Source: Azolla caroliniana
Lineage: Eukaryota > Polypodiophyta
Assembly (NCBI GenBank): GCA_043228905.1
Contig: JBHGNT010000002.1
Coordinates: 11,160,001-11,224,000, forward strand
Reading direction: 5' to 3'
DNA length: 64,000 nucleotides
Of this stretch, positions 33,261-45,227 are shown in pieces. Made by a program: the position numbers and the translations under genes. The notes below the pieces were generated by a model, which was not told where the DNA came from, ran no database searches, and worked only from the letters and a program-made list of their open reading frames with translations. Within the stretch, counting starts at the first letter, position 1. The number at the start of each line of letters is the position of its first letter.

Positions 33261-33270
33261 TGGCACGCTT
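33261..33270 (+). other. Gypsy A2 putative primer binding site
   Basis: TGGCACGCTT starts five bases after the LTR; the initial TGG fits a tRNA CCA end. The tRNA species is not identified. Confidence 0.55.
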
Positions 33271-33276
33271 GGGGGG

Positions 33277-36224
33277 ATGATACAGAATTAGAGGTATACC
33301 TAGACGAGCACCCTCGAATTATTCCGTTGTTCCAAATCAATGTCATCGAAACTGCGGCAGAATATGCCACGCCCGCTACACTCCACGACGAGGCTAACGA
33401 ACCAAACCCAGAGTCAATATTAGAACTAAGCAAAGCACGGGCAGCGTTCGAGAGGGAAATAGAAATTGCACGGGGAGTCACCGCCTCAGCCCTAGTAGAA
33501 GTAAACATGGGTACGACGTCAAAACCCCGATTCCTCTCCTTCGCAAAAGAATTATTGCTGGATCAGAGAGATGCAATGATAGCACTACTCAGGAAGTATA
33601 AAGATGTGCTCGCCTGGGCCCATGAGGACATGAAGGGGTTAGATCCGAAGTTCTATCAACATAAGATCAATTTAGCAACCAACGCGAAACCGGTCTAGCA
33701 GCGTCGATACCGTATGAACCCAAACTACACGACCAACGTAAAAGAAGAAATTGACAAACTCCTCAAGGACAGATTCATGTGACCAGTTAAAGAAGCTACA
33801 TGGTAAAGTCCGATAGTAATTGTACCAAAGAAAAATGGCAAAATACGTGTATGCGTGGACTATCGGAAATTGGACGTCGTAACCATTACGAACGCATTCC
33901 CTTTACCGTTCACCGATAGCGTATTGGACGTCGTCGCAAGGCATGACATCTAAAACTTTTTAGATGGCTTCAGTGGGTACAACCAAGTACGCATGCACCT
34001 TAACGACCAAGAGAAGACGGTGTTTGTCACGGACTGGGGAGTCTATGTCGTAGTCGTCATGATGTTCGGGCTAAAGACGGTGCCGATGACATTTCAACAA
34101 ACAATCACGGAGATTTTTGGGGAATATATTCCGGCCTTCATGCAAGTTTTTTTAGATGATTTTGTGGTGGGACAACAATCGACCATTTTAGGCCTCTACA
34201 GCTTTGCTTGGAGCGTTGCCAAACTGCACGCTTAAACTTGAATCCCACCAAATGCGCCTTCGGCGTTACCAATAGGGCTCTCCTCGGCCATATAGTCAAC
34301 AAGGAAGGGATAGCGGTCGATCCTAATAAAATCTCTGCGATTACTCAAGCGAAAATGCCGACAAACGCGAAATCACTCAGTACGATGGCATAGTCGGATG
34401 ATACGTTATTTGGTGGACTTCGCCATGCCGTTACATGCCGCCGTTCATCGGACTCCCTTCCAATGGACAGCTATGAAAGAGAAGGCATATGATGTGCTAA
34501 AGGTAATGCTAACGCAGGCACCCATCATACAACCACCAGTTTGGGCGAAGCCATTCCACGTGTTCGTAGATGCCTTGGACATAGCAATAGGTAGTGCGCT
34601 AATGTAGCTCACGGAGCCGAATTGGTATCGGCCAGTGTACTACGCTAATCGGAAATTATCAACGACTGAGCGTAACTATTCCACAACGGAACGTGAGGCA
34701 TTGGGTATGATCTACAACATCAATAAGTTCCAACATTATCTGCTAGGGTGGAAATTCACATTTCACGTGGATCATTCAACACTGCTATATTTGGTAGGGA
34801 AATAAGCGCTAACGGGGAAATTGGCAAGATGGATGCTGTTGCTTCAAGAATTCGACTTTGTAATTCAGCATCGAACATATAGTAGCAGATTTTTTGAGCA
34901 GACTCGATAATAGAGAAACGGCGCACAAGGATGACGACGACTTTCCGCATGCGGACATTTTGCGGGTAGCAACACTAGCAGAACGAACGGGAAAGACTTT
35001 CCCGGATCGGTGTCTCATGGAAATGACCTACTTCCCGACCATGGGGTTACCGCCACCCCAATTACGGATGGACGAGAAAAAACGGCTGGAAAAAGTCGAA
35101 ATTTCTGTTTAGTGGAAGAGATACTATACCACAAGGGCAGTGACGGCATCTGGAGGCGTGGAATACGGCAGGATGAGAAAGTCGCGGTTCTACGCAAAGC
35201 CCATTGTGGTACGGTGGGAGGACATGACGCGGGCAATGTTACGGCCCGGAAAATTTGGCAAGCAGGACTTTGGTGGCCGACAACGCAAAGGAACGCATAT
35301 GAATATTGCAAACAATGCAATTTATGTCGACTAGGCCAGCCCACGGTAGTCGCGAGAATGCCACACCAACCAATGTTACCATTGGATCCTTTCCAAAAGT
35401 GGGGGCTAAATTTTGTGGGACCCTTTACCCCGACGGCCGCTCGAACAGGCAATAATATATCCTGGTGGCCATGGATTACTGTACCAAGTGGGTAGAAGCG
35501 AAACCACTACGCGAGAATACCACGTTGCCTTATCGACTCATTAGTGACCAAGGGAGTCACTTTCTGAATACGGTCATCAGCGAACTGACCCAACATTACG
35601 CTGTGGTGCACAAAAAAAGTACGTTGTATTACCCGCAGGCAAATGGCTTGGCGGAATCCATGAACAAAACCCTCCAAACTATCCTCAAAAAGACAGTCAA
35701 TGAGAACAGGACGGATTGGGACACCAAGTTGCATAGCGCATTATGGGCATACCGTACCAGCTATAAGACTAGCATACAATCAACACCGTTCAGGCTAGCA
35801 TTTGTTCTGGAGGTCGTGATGCCAGTCGAATTCTAGGTACCCAGTCTGTGGATTCAAGTACGAACCCGGCTACCAAAGGGCAAATTCGAACAAATACGGC
35901 TATAACAACTACTAGAGCTAGGAGAAAGAAGGTTATGCAGTATGGCCATATTAGAGCAGGAACAGCGGCGGCGCAAAGCATTTGTGGACTGACACCGGCA
36001 TGCGCGTGAAAAAGATTTTACCGTTGGAAAAGTGGTATTAGTTTTCCAAACATGCATGGGGGGCATATGCCAGGAAAATTAAGATTCCGTTGGACAGGCC
36101 CGTACTGTATAGTAGGAGCAAAAAAGGGCATGATTCAATTGGGCATGTTGGCCGGGGAAGTGTTACGAGAAAAAGTGAATGGCTTTCGCCTTAAACGTTA
36201 TCTGGGACCTACGCCACCTAACCC
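33277..36224 (+). pseudogene. Gypsy A2 pol: RT, RNase H, integrase
   Basis: Sequence enters pol abruptly after the PBS (TELEVYLDEHPRIIPLF), so gag and protease are gone. RT: KIRVCVDYRKL, FLDGFSGYNQV, GLKTVPMTFQ and FMQVFLDDFV near 34140 (catalytic DD intact). RNase H: FHVFVDALDIAIGSALM, ERNYSTTEREALGMIYN, FTFHVDHSTLLYLV. Integrase: NVTARKIWQAGLWWP (35240), ISDQGSHFLNTV, NGLAESMNKTL, SALWAYRTSYKT. A block of integrase between WVEAKPLRENT and YRLISDQG is shortened. Many TAG/TGA stops. Interrupted at 36224 by B; it resumes at 45667 with the pol tail. Confidence 0.88.
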
Positions 36225-36663
36225 TGTTGTTCGCCGGAATAGTAACCGACGGCCAAAAACGTAGGAATAAGAAACTATATAAGCGTAACGTATGTAACGG
36301 TTCACGCGGGAAGTGTGAACGGCTAATTAGACCCTACATATGTAAAGGGCAGAAAACCTCTTATGGAGGTGCGTGTAAATTTTGGGAAATGTAAAAGAAT
36401 GCCTGATAATAGAATGCTATCTTCTCTGAGTTTCTATGTATAGTTGCGGCTAATTCAGTGTCTGTGTCTCGGCTATGTAAGCGTAGTAGTACGTAAGTGT
36501 AACCTATGATAGGGATTCAGTTGTAGCTGTCTTCCCTTATATGCGAAGGAATTACAGAGGTTCTCTCCTTACGTAGTACGCTTGAGCTCTGTTCGTTGCT
36601 CCACACCCACCTTGGGGTCTAGGTCGAAGGACTGACCATGGACCGTGTTCCTAAGAGGCAACA
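36225..36663 (+). repeat. Gypsy B 5' LTR
   Basis: TGTTGTTCG...AGGCAACA. Related to the A LTR in ends, hairpin region and TATA region, but a distinct subfamily. Confidence 0.95.
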
Positions 36664-36667
36664 GTTT

Positions 36668-36677
36668 TGGCACGCTT
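36668..36677 (+). other. Gypsy B putative primer binding site
   Basis: TGGCACGCTT five bases after the LTR, identical to A2; extended match TGGCACGCTTGGTG. Confidence 0.55.
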
Positions 36678-36717
36678 GGTGATCTGTGTTTTCTCACAGA
36701 CGAGCAACAACGAATGG

Positions 36718-38180
36718 ATGTTTAGCCGCAGACGACCCAGAGAACCAACAAGACAAGACCGACCAATAACAAGGTCCGTCACACGCCAGGCAGAAGAACG
36801 CGCCCGGCAAAAGCCGCGCATCGGCGACCTCAGTACTACCTGCCAGGAGTGCAAAGGGGATTCCTTGCTCCCCAAATACCTCGACGAGACGAGGGGACCA
36901 CGCTCACCGTAGCCACCTGGTGACCTTTTCCGATCTGCGGTAGCTCCCACGATGGCCTTTGCCTACCCCCACTTTAACGGCGAAACCGACGCCGCAACTC
37001 ATATTCGCATGTTCTTGAACGTTTGGAATGCGAACCACATGGCGCAGAATCTCTCCGAGACGGTGGTACACCAGTCGAAAATGACGGAGTTCGGATTAAC
37101 ATTAGTTGGGCCTGCAGCGTTCTGACATTCACAGATGGACTTACCAGCCATAACAACCTTCGATCAGCTGCAATCTGCCTTCTTGCGATTCTTTCACCGG
37201 AGGGTTCCACAACGCGAGATTCTCGGGCAGTTTTATACAATTAAGCAACTACCGACCGAGACGATAGCAGACTTCAGCTTACGTTTCCAAAATTTACGAC
37301 GGAAACTGGATCGAAGCCCCGCGGAGGAGGAGGCTCGGGAGACATTTCTGGCAGCGTTACGCTGGCCCATCCGGGCAACGCTCAACAACAATAGTGTGAA
37401 AGGGGAAACACCGGATATGGTGATTGAACGAGCGTTACAGCTCGAGTTGGATGACGAGGAGGAGAGGTTTTCGATGTCATCCTTACGACAAGCGTTACCT
37501 CAGGATGAGGAACGCCAATTTCGTCAAGCAATCCAGTGCACGATTTGCTTGAACTCGGGGCATTCCGCGGTGGAGTACAATATGCAAATCCACTGCCCAA
37601 TCTGCCACTTGAAGGTTCACACAGTCGACCAATGTGAGTACAATATGTTAAACAGAGCCACTCCCACGGTTCGCAACATGGACACATAGCGTCAACCGCA
37701 CCGGGCGGAACAAAGGAGGCAAGAAGACCGACCCCGGTATAAGGATCGCAACCCGCGGGAGGACCGGTACAACCGGAATTGCCGGAATCACAACGAGTCC
37801 GAGGAGGACGACCCGGAGGACGAGGATTATCGTGGACATCCGAGTTACGCCAAAGGGGGTCGGCGATACGAACATCAACCCCCGACAAACAAACGGAGCG
37901 GCTTCAATGGCTATCGGGGTAAGCCTCGACAATATAGGGATCACCGGCGTTACAACGAAAGCTTGGGGGATGAGCGGCACCAGGAACAACGACGAGACCA
38001 ATAGCAGCCACCGCGTACGTTCCGACAAACGAGGCCGGACCGCGAAGAGCAAGTAGCGCCCGGAGAGCGGCACACTCCACCTGGGGCTGAGAAGGGAGAA
38101 TCAAGCATCCATTGTTTTATTTGTCAACAACCCGGACACTATGCCACGCAATGCCCAGCACGCAAGGGAAAGGGGCTCAC
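36718..38180 (+). pseudogene. Gypsy B gag
   Basis: From the ATG at 36718 (MFSRRRPREPTRQDRP), an Arg-rich N-terminus; the capsid-like part starts at the ATG at 36952 (MAFAYPHFNGETDAATHIR) and contains TTFDQLQSAFLRFFHRRVPQ and TIADFSLRFQNLRRKLD. A Cys-rich block (CTICLNSGHSAVEY, CPICHLKVHTVDQC) is near 37540. A charged Arg/Asp stretch then leads to the CCHC knuckle CFICQQPGHYATQCP near 38115. The same frame continues into pol. Stops near 36909, 37126, 37687 and 38002 break it. Gag would form the particle and bind RNA. Confidence 0.88.
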
Positions 38181-41100
38181 CGTCAACATGATTACGACAG
38201 AGGTGAAACAAGTCACAACACGCCAGCAAACGAAAACGGCGGATTGGGCTGCGCAGGATGAGGTACGACGACAAGCCCAAGCCTGGGTGGAAAAAGCAAA
38301 CGCGACCAATACGGAACGTATGAGGCAAGAGTCCGCGAACACAATGGAGCGAACAGAGAACGAAAAACCGGGGCTGGACCCCATTTGGCAGGTGTTAGCA
38401 GGCTGTGAAATCACGTTAACTATGGAAAAACTGCTACAGCTAGTTCCACATGTCCGCCAGACCATGGAAGCACAGGTGGTGGGCATGACCGGGGCGAGCG
38501 TTGCCACAAACTTGACAGACGTCAGCGAGGGACCACCAGTGGTGGATCAGCACAACCCGGCCATTACAGTAATATTGCACGGACAGGAAGTTCCTGGATG
38601 TGTAATCGACGGCGGCCCAGGTGTCAATGTGATTAGTGCGAAAACTTGCGAACAATTGGGCATTTCCAAATGGGAGGCGTGTCCATTTTGGCCTCGCATG
38701 GCAGATACCCGATCAATGTGACCGTTGGGGCTAATTCGCAAAATAGCCATCATCGTGGGCGGACACCGCTTCGACATATCGGTGGTCCTCCTCGCTTTGG
38801 ACGCCCCAGGAGCGTACCCAGTGCTTCTGGGTAGACCATGGCTTCGGATAGCAAATATCAAGCAGAGCTAGCAACACGAGTGTATCAGTTTCCGGCATGG
38901 ACGCACCAAGGGTCGTGTACCTACGGAAGGCAACACGCCACAACCTAAGGGTATAACACCGTCATATGCGGAAGACATCAATATGCTGGTTGGGGTGGAG
39001 GATGCCGAATTGGAAACGTACCTTGACGAACATCCTCGGATTATTCCGCTGTTCGAAATAGATGTCATCGCAACTGCGGCAAAATATACTACGACCATTG
39101 TTCCGAATGAAGAGCCGTACGAACCAAACCCAGAGTCCATATTGGAACTCAGCAGAGCACGGGCGGTCTTCGAAAGGGAAATGGAGATTTCACGATGAGT
39201 CACCGCTTCCGTTCTCGACGAAGTGAATGTGGGTACGGGATCGGAACCCCGGTTCCTCTCCATAGCAAAGGAATTGCGGCCGGACCAGAGAGCCACAATG
39301 ATCACACTACTCACAGAATATAAAGATGTGTTCGCGTGGGCTCACGAGGACATGAAGGGGTTAGATCCCAAGTTCTATCAGCATAAGATCAATTTAGCAA
39401 CGGTAACGAAACCTGTCCAGCAACGCCGCTACCGCATGAACCCCAATTACGCGACCCGCGTGAAAGAAGAAATTGACAAGCTGCAGAGGGTGGGGTTCAT
39501 ACGGCCAGTTAAACAAATGACATGGCTTATCCCAATAGTGGTTGTCTCAAAGAAAAACGGCAAAATACGGGTATGTGTGGATTACCGAAAATTAAACGCC
39601 GTAACCATTACAGACGCATTTCCCTTACCCTTCACCGATAGCGTGCTGGACGCCGTCGCAGGCCATGAGATGTATAGTTTCTTAGATGGTTTCAGTGGCT
39701 ATAACCAAGTATGCATGCACCCTGAGGACCAGGAGAAGATGGCATTTGTCACGGACTGGGGAGTATATGTGGCGGTCGTCGTGATGTTCGGGCTAAAGAC
39801 AGTGCCGGCAACATTTCAACGAATGATTACGGAGATCTTTGGGGAATACATTCTGGCGTTCATGCAAGTCTTTTTAGACGATTTTGCGGTATATGGACAA
39901 AAGACCATTTCTCGCACTTACGTCTGTGCCTGGAATGTTGCCGCACCGCACGCTTAAGCCTGAATCCCGTGAAATGTGCCTTTGGCATGACCAGCGGGAC
40001 TCTCCTAGGTCACATTGTCAGCAAAGAAGGAATAGCGTTCGACCCAAACAAGATCTCCACTATTATGCAAGCTCAAACTCCGACAAATGCCAAATCGCTT
40101 AGCCGATTTCTGGGCCAAATACGGTGGCATAGTCAGATGATACGGTATTTGGCGGACTTCGCCACGCCACTACACGTTGCCGTACATCGGACTCCTTTCC
40201 AATGGATTGCAATAGAGGATAAGGCCTATGAGGCACTTAAGATAATGCTCACACAGGCCCCCATCGTACAACCTCTAGTTTGGGCGAAGCCATTCCACGT
40301 GTTCGTCGACGCCTCAGACATAGCAGTAGGAAGCGCGTTAATGCAACCTACCGAACCAAATTGGTACAAGCCAGTATACTACGCAAGTCGTAAATTGTGA
40401 GCAGCAGAGCGTAACTATTCCACAAAAGAGCGGGAGGCACTAGGGATGATCTATAACATCAATAAATTCCGACATTATTTACTAGGACGGAAATTCACGT
40501 TCCACGTGGATCATTCTGCATTATTGTATTTGGTGGAGAAACAAGCCCTAATAGGGAAATTGGCGCGGTGGATGCTGCTGCTCCAGGAATTCGAGTTCGT
40601 AATTCAACACCGGCGAGGGACGCAACACGCAGTGGCAGATTTTGTGAGCAGACTTGAGAATGGAGAAACAATACAAAAAGATGACGACGATTTTCCAGAC
40701 GCCGACATCTGGCGAGTAGCAACATTTGCAGAAAAAACGGAATCCACCTTTCCGGATCGATGGCTTATGGAAATGACGTACTTTTTAACTACAGGACTAC
40801 CTCCACCACAATTACGCACAGACGAGAAGAAACGACTAGCCGTCCAAAGCCGTCACTTCTGCCTGGTCGAAGGGAATTTATATCACAAAGGAAGTGACGG
40901 AATTTGGCGACGTGGAGTTTGTCAGGATGAAAAAGAAGCAGTTTTACAGGAGGCACACTGCAGCACGGCTGGCGGCCATTATGCGGGCAACGTGACAGCC
41001 CGCAAAGTATGGCAGGCAGGCTTATGGTGGCCAACAACGCAGAAGGACGCATCCGAGTATTGTAGAAAGTGTGATTTGTGCCAGTGGATGGGTCAGCCTC

Positions 41101-42071
41101 CGGAGGATGCAAGGATGCCACACCAGCCAGTATTACCGCTGAACCCCTTCCAAAAGTGGGGATTGAATTTTGTGGGGCCCTTCACACCAGCAGCGGCCCG
41201 TACGGGCAACAAATACATATTGGTAGCCACAGATTACTGTACCAAATGGGTAGAAGCAAAGGCACTACGGGAAAATACGGCGGTCGTCACAGCCAAATTT
41301 CTGTACGAGCACATCTGGTGCCGGTTCGGCTGCCCAATTGAGCTCATCAGTGACCAGGGGAGCCACTTCCTCAATACAATGGTTCGGGAACTAACACAAC
41401 ATTACGCAGTAGTCCACAAGAAGAGCACGCCATACTACCCGCAGGCGAATGGATTAGCGGAATCCACGAACAAAACTTTACAGACCATTTTGAAGAAAAC
41501 CGTCAATGAAAATAGAACGGACTGGGATACCAAACTCCAGAGTGCGTTATGGGCGTACAGAACTAGTTACAAAACAAGCATACAGTCAACACCGTTCCGG
41601 CTAGCGTTTGGACTAGAGGCTGTGATGCCAATCGAATTTCGGGTACCTAGTTTGCGCATTCACGTACGGAACCGATTATTAGAAGCCAAGTCGGAGGAGG
41701 AACGACTCTACCAACTCCTCGAACTAGGGGAAAAACGCGTCCACAACATGGCTGTGTTAGAAGAGGAACAGCGACGGCGTAAAGTGTTTGTCGATCGACA
41801 TCAGAGCGCAAGGGAAAAGGAGTTCGCCGTGGGCCGAGCGTTGCAAGTTTTTCAAACGCGCATGGGCCAGATGCCGGGGAAGCTACGTTTCCATTGGACC
41901 GGCCCATACTAGATAATTGGAGCGGAACAGGGCACGTTCCAACTAGGAACGCTGGCTGGAGAAATAGTACGGCAAAAAGTGAATGGGTTTCGGATCAAAC
42001 CTTACCTGGGCCCTGAACCACCTAACCCATTCACCGCCGAATGGGACAAAGCTGGAGAACCCGCAGCGTAA
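38181..42071 (+). pseudogene. Gypsy B pol: protease, RT, RNase H, integrase
   Basis: In frame with gag. Protease VIDGGPGVNVIS near 38602 and VLLGRPWL near 38818. RT: VCVDYRKLNAVTI, FLDGFSGYNQV and FMQVFLDDFA near 39860. A one-base shift near 39957 moves to frame 3. RNase H: FHVFVDASDIAVGSAL (40300), FTFHVDHSALLYLVE, HAVADFVSRLENG. Integrase: HYAGNVTARKVWQAG, CRKCDLCQ, DYCTKWVEAK (first Asp), ISDQGSHFLN, NGLAESTNKTL (Glu), then a C-terminal KLRFHWTGPY segment without chromodomain, ending GEPAA at 42071. Resembles the plant Tat/Athila branch. Stops: 38719, 38869, 39198, 40398, 41910. All catalytic positions survive. Confidence 0.9.
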
Positions 42072-42126
42072 AATGGACAGTCCCATTTGTACTATAATGT
42101 AAAAATAGGTTGTAAATAACCGTTAC

Positions 42127-42159
42127 GAAAGAAAAAAGAAGAAGAAGAAGAAGAGAAGA
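42127..42159 (+). other. Internal polypurine tract before ORF3 (B)
   Basis: 33 consecutive purines, GAAAGAAAAAAGAAG-type, between the pol stop at 42071 and the ORF3 ATG at 42224. Confidence 0.75.
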
Positions 42160-42223
42160 TAGCGACTATTAAAACAACTAAAGGCATGCACAAACTCCTA
42201 GTTCAAGAACACGCGGCACCACG

Positions 42224-45180
42224 ATGGCTCACCGCCCAATGAACCCTAAGCCACAAAATGAAGGAAATAGAAGATTTTCTGCACAAAGCAGAAACCCATC
42301 TTCTAGCTATCAGCGCTCCCATCGCTCCTCCTCCTCACCTTCTTCCCCATCCTATCTTAGAGCTCCAACTCACCACTACTACCCGTCTCCTCTCCACGAA
42401 CCTACTCTGGCGATGCCGATCTTCATCTCTACTGCCCTACGCCGATGGCTCGTAGAGAAGCGCCTGGATGGTTACATTCGGGTCGCAAAAGCACCTCCAC
42501 ACCCGGACGCAATGGACATCACCAGGCGGCTTAACATCAACAAGGTCACCAACTCTTCCATTCGGAAGAAGTTAGAATTATCCTCACTAGGCGAAAGACA
42601 TTTCGAAATACCTCCTGCAGAGGCGCTACAACGATATTTTGGCCCATATTCATCCTCCGCCAAGGCCTATAGAACAAAACAGATTCCGGATCCCTTCTTC
42701 CGTGAAGTTGCCAAGTTCCTACTGGAAATCGGTTGCATCCATGTCAACGCATATGGGATGCCTAAGCAGAAGGCGGGCATCATTATTGACACCTTTGAAG
42801 GGCGTACAGTCGACTGGGGGGTCATCACAGGGCCGACATTAAGGGAAGGCTTGCATGCGTACCAAGCAGGCAAAAAGCTCAGGTCAATCATCCAACAATA
42901 CCTTACGGTATTGTTTCCACCCCGAGGCCTGCCAACACCGCAGCCCAGCCAACCCATGGCCCCGCCCCGCTCCGCGAAACGTAGGTTAGCAGAGTTAGCA
43001 GCCCCAGAGTGGGAGGAGGAACCCCAACCGGCCCAACCAGGCCCAAGGACAACACCTCCTACCGACCAGCCAGACACACGGGCGACGCAGGAGGAACAGT
43101 TGAGATGCCCCATGGAAGCAGCCCCAAAACCAGACACCGAAGCACGGCGGGAAAGCCCTAGACCAAAATGGCGCAAATTGGACAGGAAAGATGGGCGGGG
43201 GTTGGTAAAAAACACCCCCACGGCTCCGGAGCACCGACCAAAGGCGAAGACTCCGCAACAACAAAGCCGAATACCACCTTCGAAATCATCCGGGAGCCGC
43301 GTCCGATTATTACGACTCAGTCCCAACGAGGGAAAGCCGTATTGACGGCGGAAAGCGAGGTTTTGGCATATCCGGATATTCTGGATACGGCCCCCGAATT
43401 CAGCGCCCTCTTGCAGTTCGGTACCTCTTTCGAGCTCATGGAGTTCCTAGCAACACAACAGGTCAAAGCTGCCCAACGAATGGCCGAGGAGTATGCGGAA
43501 CGTCAGATGATAGAGCGCGCCTTAACACAAACAACGGAGAGCGGCGATGAGGACCGGCTAGCCAGGGTCGGCAGACAGAGGAACGTCGGGGTATGGCGAG
43601 TAGGGATGGAGATATCACCCTTAAACACAGCCCTAGTCGAAGTCCATCGGGAACTTGCAAAGGTCAGCACAGGTGCCAAGGAGATGGCCATAAAAAATAA
43701 GAATGTCTAGAAGAAGGTTAAACTGATCGAAGCCGAACTACAAAAGGCCAACGCACGCATCGCGGAGTTGGAAGCTCACGCGACTACGGCGCAACACGAA
43801 ACCCCGCCACCGAACCACGTTATCAATGCTCTCAAAGAAGAAATCGAGGCTCAGACCGCCATCGCCTCAAAAGCAAAAAGGGTCGTGCAGCTAGCGGAAT
43901 CCGAAATGACCATCTTCGAGCAGAACTACGCCAATCCTCCGACAGAAAAAAGGAGATACGGGCTAACGGACGAAAGGCCGTAAAAACTCTTGAAGAGAAA
44001 CTAGCTACGGAGGTAGCCCAGCACATCCAGACAAAAGACGACAACGCCCAATTACGAGAGGACACGAAGAAATCAGAGGCGGCAATAGCGAGACTTCGGG
44101 CCTTATTAGAAAAAAAGAAGGTATGGTTCGATGAGCAGTTGGTGGTCGAACAAGACAGAAGGCATCAACTCGAAATCCGCCTAAACAATGAAATGGGGAA
44201 ATTAGAAGAACAACATGCAAAGGAATCCCAGCTGTGGGCGGGCCTGAAGGCCACGTATGAGGAAGCGGGAGCCGTTAAACAACAGGAAATCGTGAATCTC
44301 TAGAAGTCGATGGAAGACGCACGCAACCGCTGCCAGGCCATCACGGATAACGTGCGCATCCTTCTCCAAACCAACCGGGAAAGGTTCACAATGCAAATTG
44401 AAAACAACGCTAGACAAAGGATGGATGGCGTGGGCAACCCAAGCAGCGGTATTGCACGCATATCGTGCGGACTGGGAGAACCAGTGGAAAGACGGCCGAG
44501 GGTTTTATAAGCTAAACGAGGAGAGCATTGTGATCGTACGGGAGGACCTAGCGCAAGACTATCGCGCGTTAGCAGACCAACACTCCGAAGAACTTGCGCA
44601 ACTTCTAGATGATTTTGGTGAAAGTCAGGAGGAGCTATTTCACCAGATCACACAAACCGGCAACACGCACACAAACGAGGAACCCAGCGGGACACCAATT
44701 CCGGTCACAGCCGAAGAAGAGGAACCTCAGGCCCAATCAACAAGGATGACAACGGGGGAGAATAGCGGGGACGAACGAGCGGAGTTGCCCACGGGACCAG
44801 ACAGCGAAACCATTAACCAACAAGAGGTCCAACCGCACCAGCCCACACCATCTTCAGAAAACGCGGAAAATAGTGCGGACCAGGCGGAATCCCTGCCCCA
44901 CGCCCAGGGACACATAAAAACGGCCAACACCGCGGAGGACGTAACAATAGAGGTTGAGTTGCAGCCGACTGCAAGCACGCCAACGGCGGAGCCCAGCCCA
45001 CTAACTCAAGAAGAGCCCACCGTACCCGGACCACCCGCACACGGCGAAGGCAACTCCGAGAGAAACCAGGCCGACCAAGTAGAGGAGCTGCACCACGATG
45101 CACCTACGGGCCCTACATCAACTCCGAACGAGGACACCACAACACAGCCGAACATCCGGGCCATTTTTGAAGAAGATTAA
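42224..45180 (+). pseudogene. Gypsy B ORF3, accessory protein of unknown function
   Basis: ATG 42224, MAHRPMNPKPQNEGNRR. The first 373 codons are open: Ser/Pro-rich start, then a domain of about 190 residues (ISTALRRWLVEKRLDGYIRV, TNSSIRKKLELSSLGERHF, PDPFFREVAKFLLEIG, NAYGMPKQKAGIIIDTFEG, IIQQYLTVLFPPRGL) and a Pro/Glu-rich linker. After a frameshift near 43200: EVLAYPDILDTAPEF, a ~200-residue coiled coil broken by a stop at 43708 and frameshifts, then LDKGWMAWATQAAVLHAYRA, EELAQLLDDFGESQEELF and an acidic tail ending IRAIFEED at 45180. The last 260 codons are open. Intact length would be about 980 residues. No TM segment, signal peptide or known catalytic motif. Roles in particle structure or movement are possible; nothing here decides. 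Confidence 0.85.
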
Positions 45181-45227
45181 CGGGATGGGTCCGACATGCA
45201 AAGGCACTGTCCCATAGGCGTGCCAGG

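Noticed and set aside
42224-45180. ORF3 as an env-like glycoprotein
   Set aside because: Position fits, but I see no signal peptide, fusion peptide or membrane segment in any copy; the coiled coil alone is not evidence for env.
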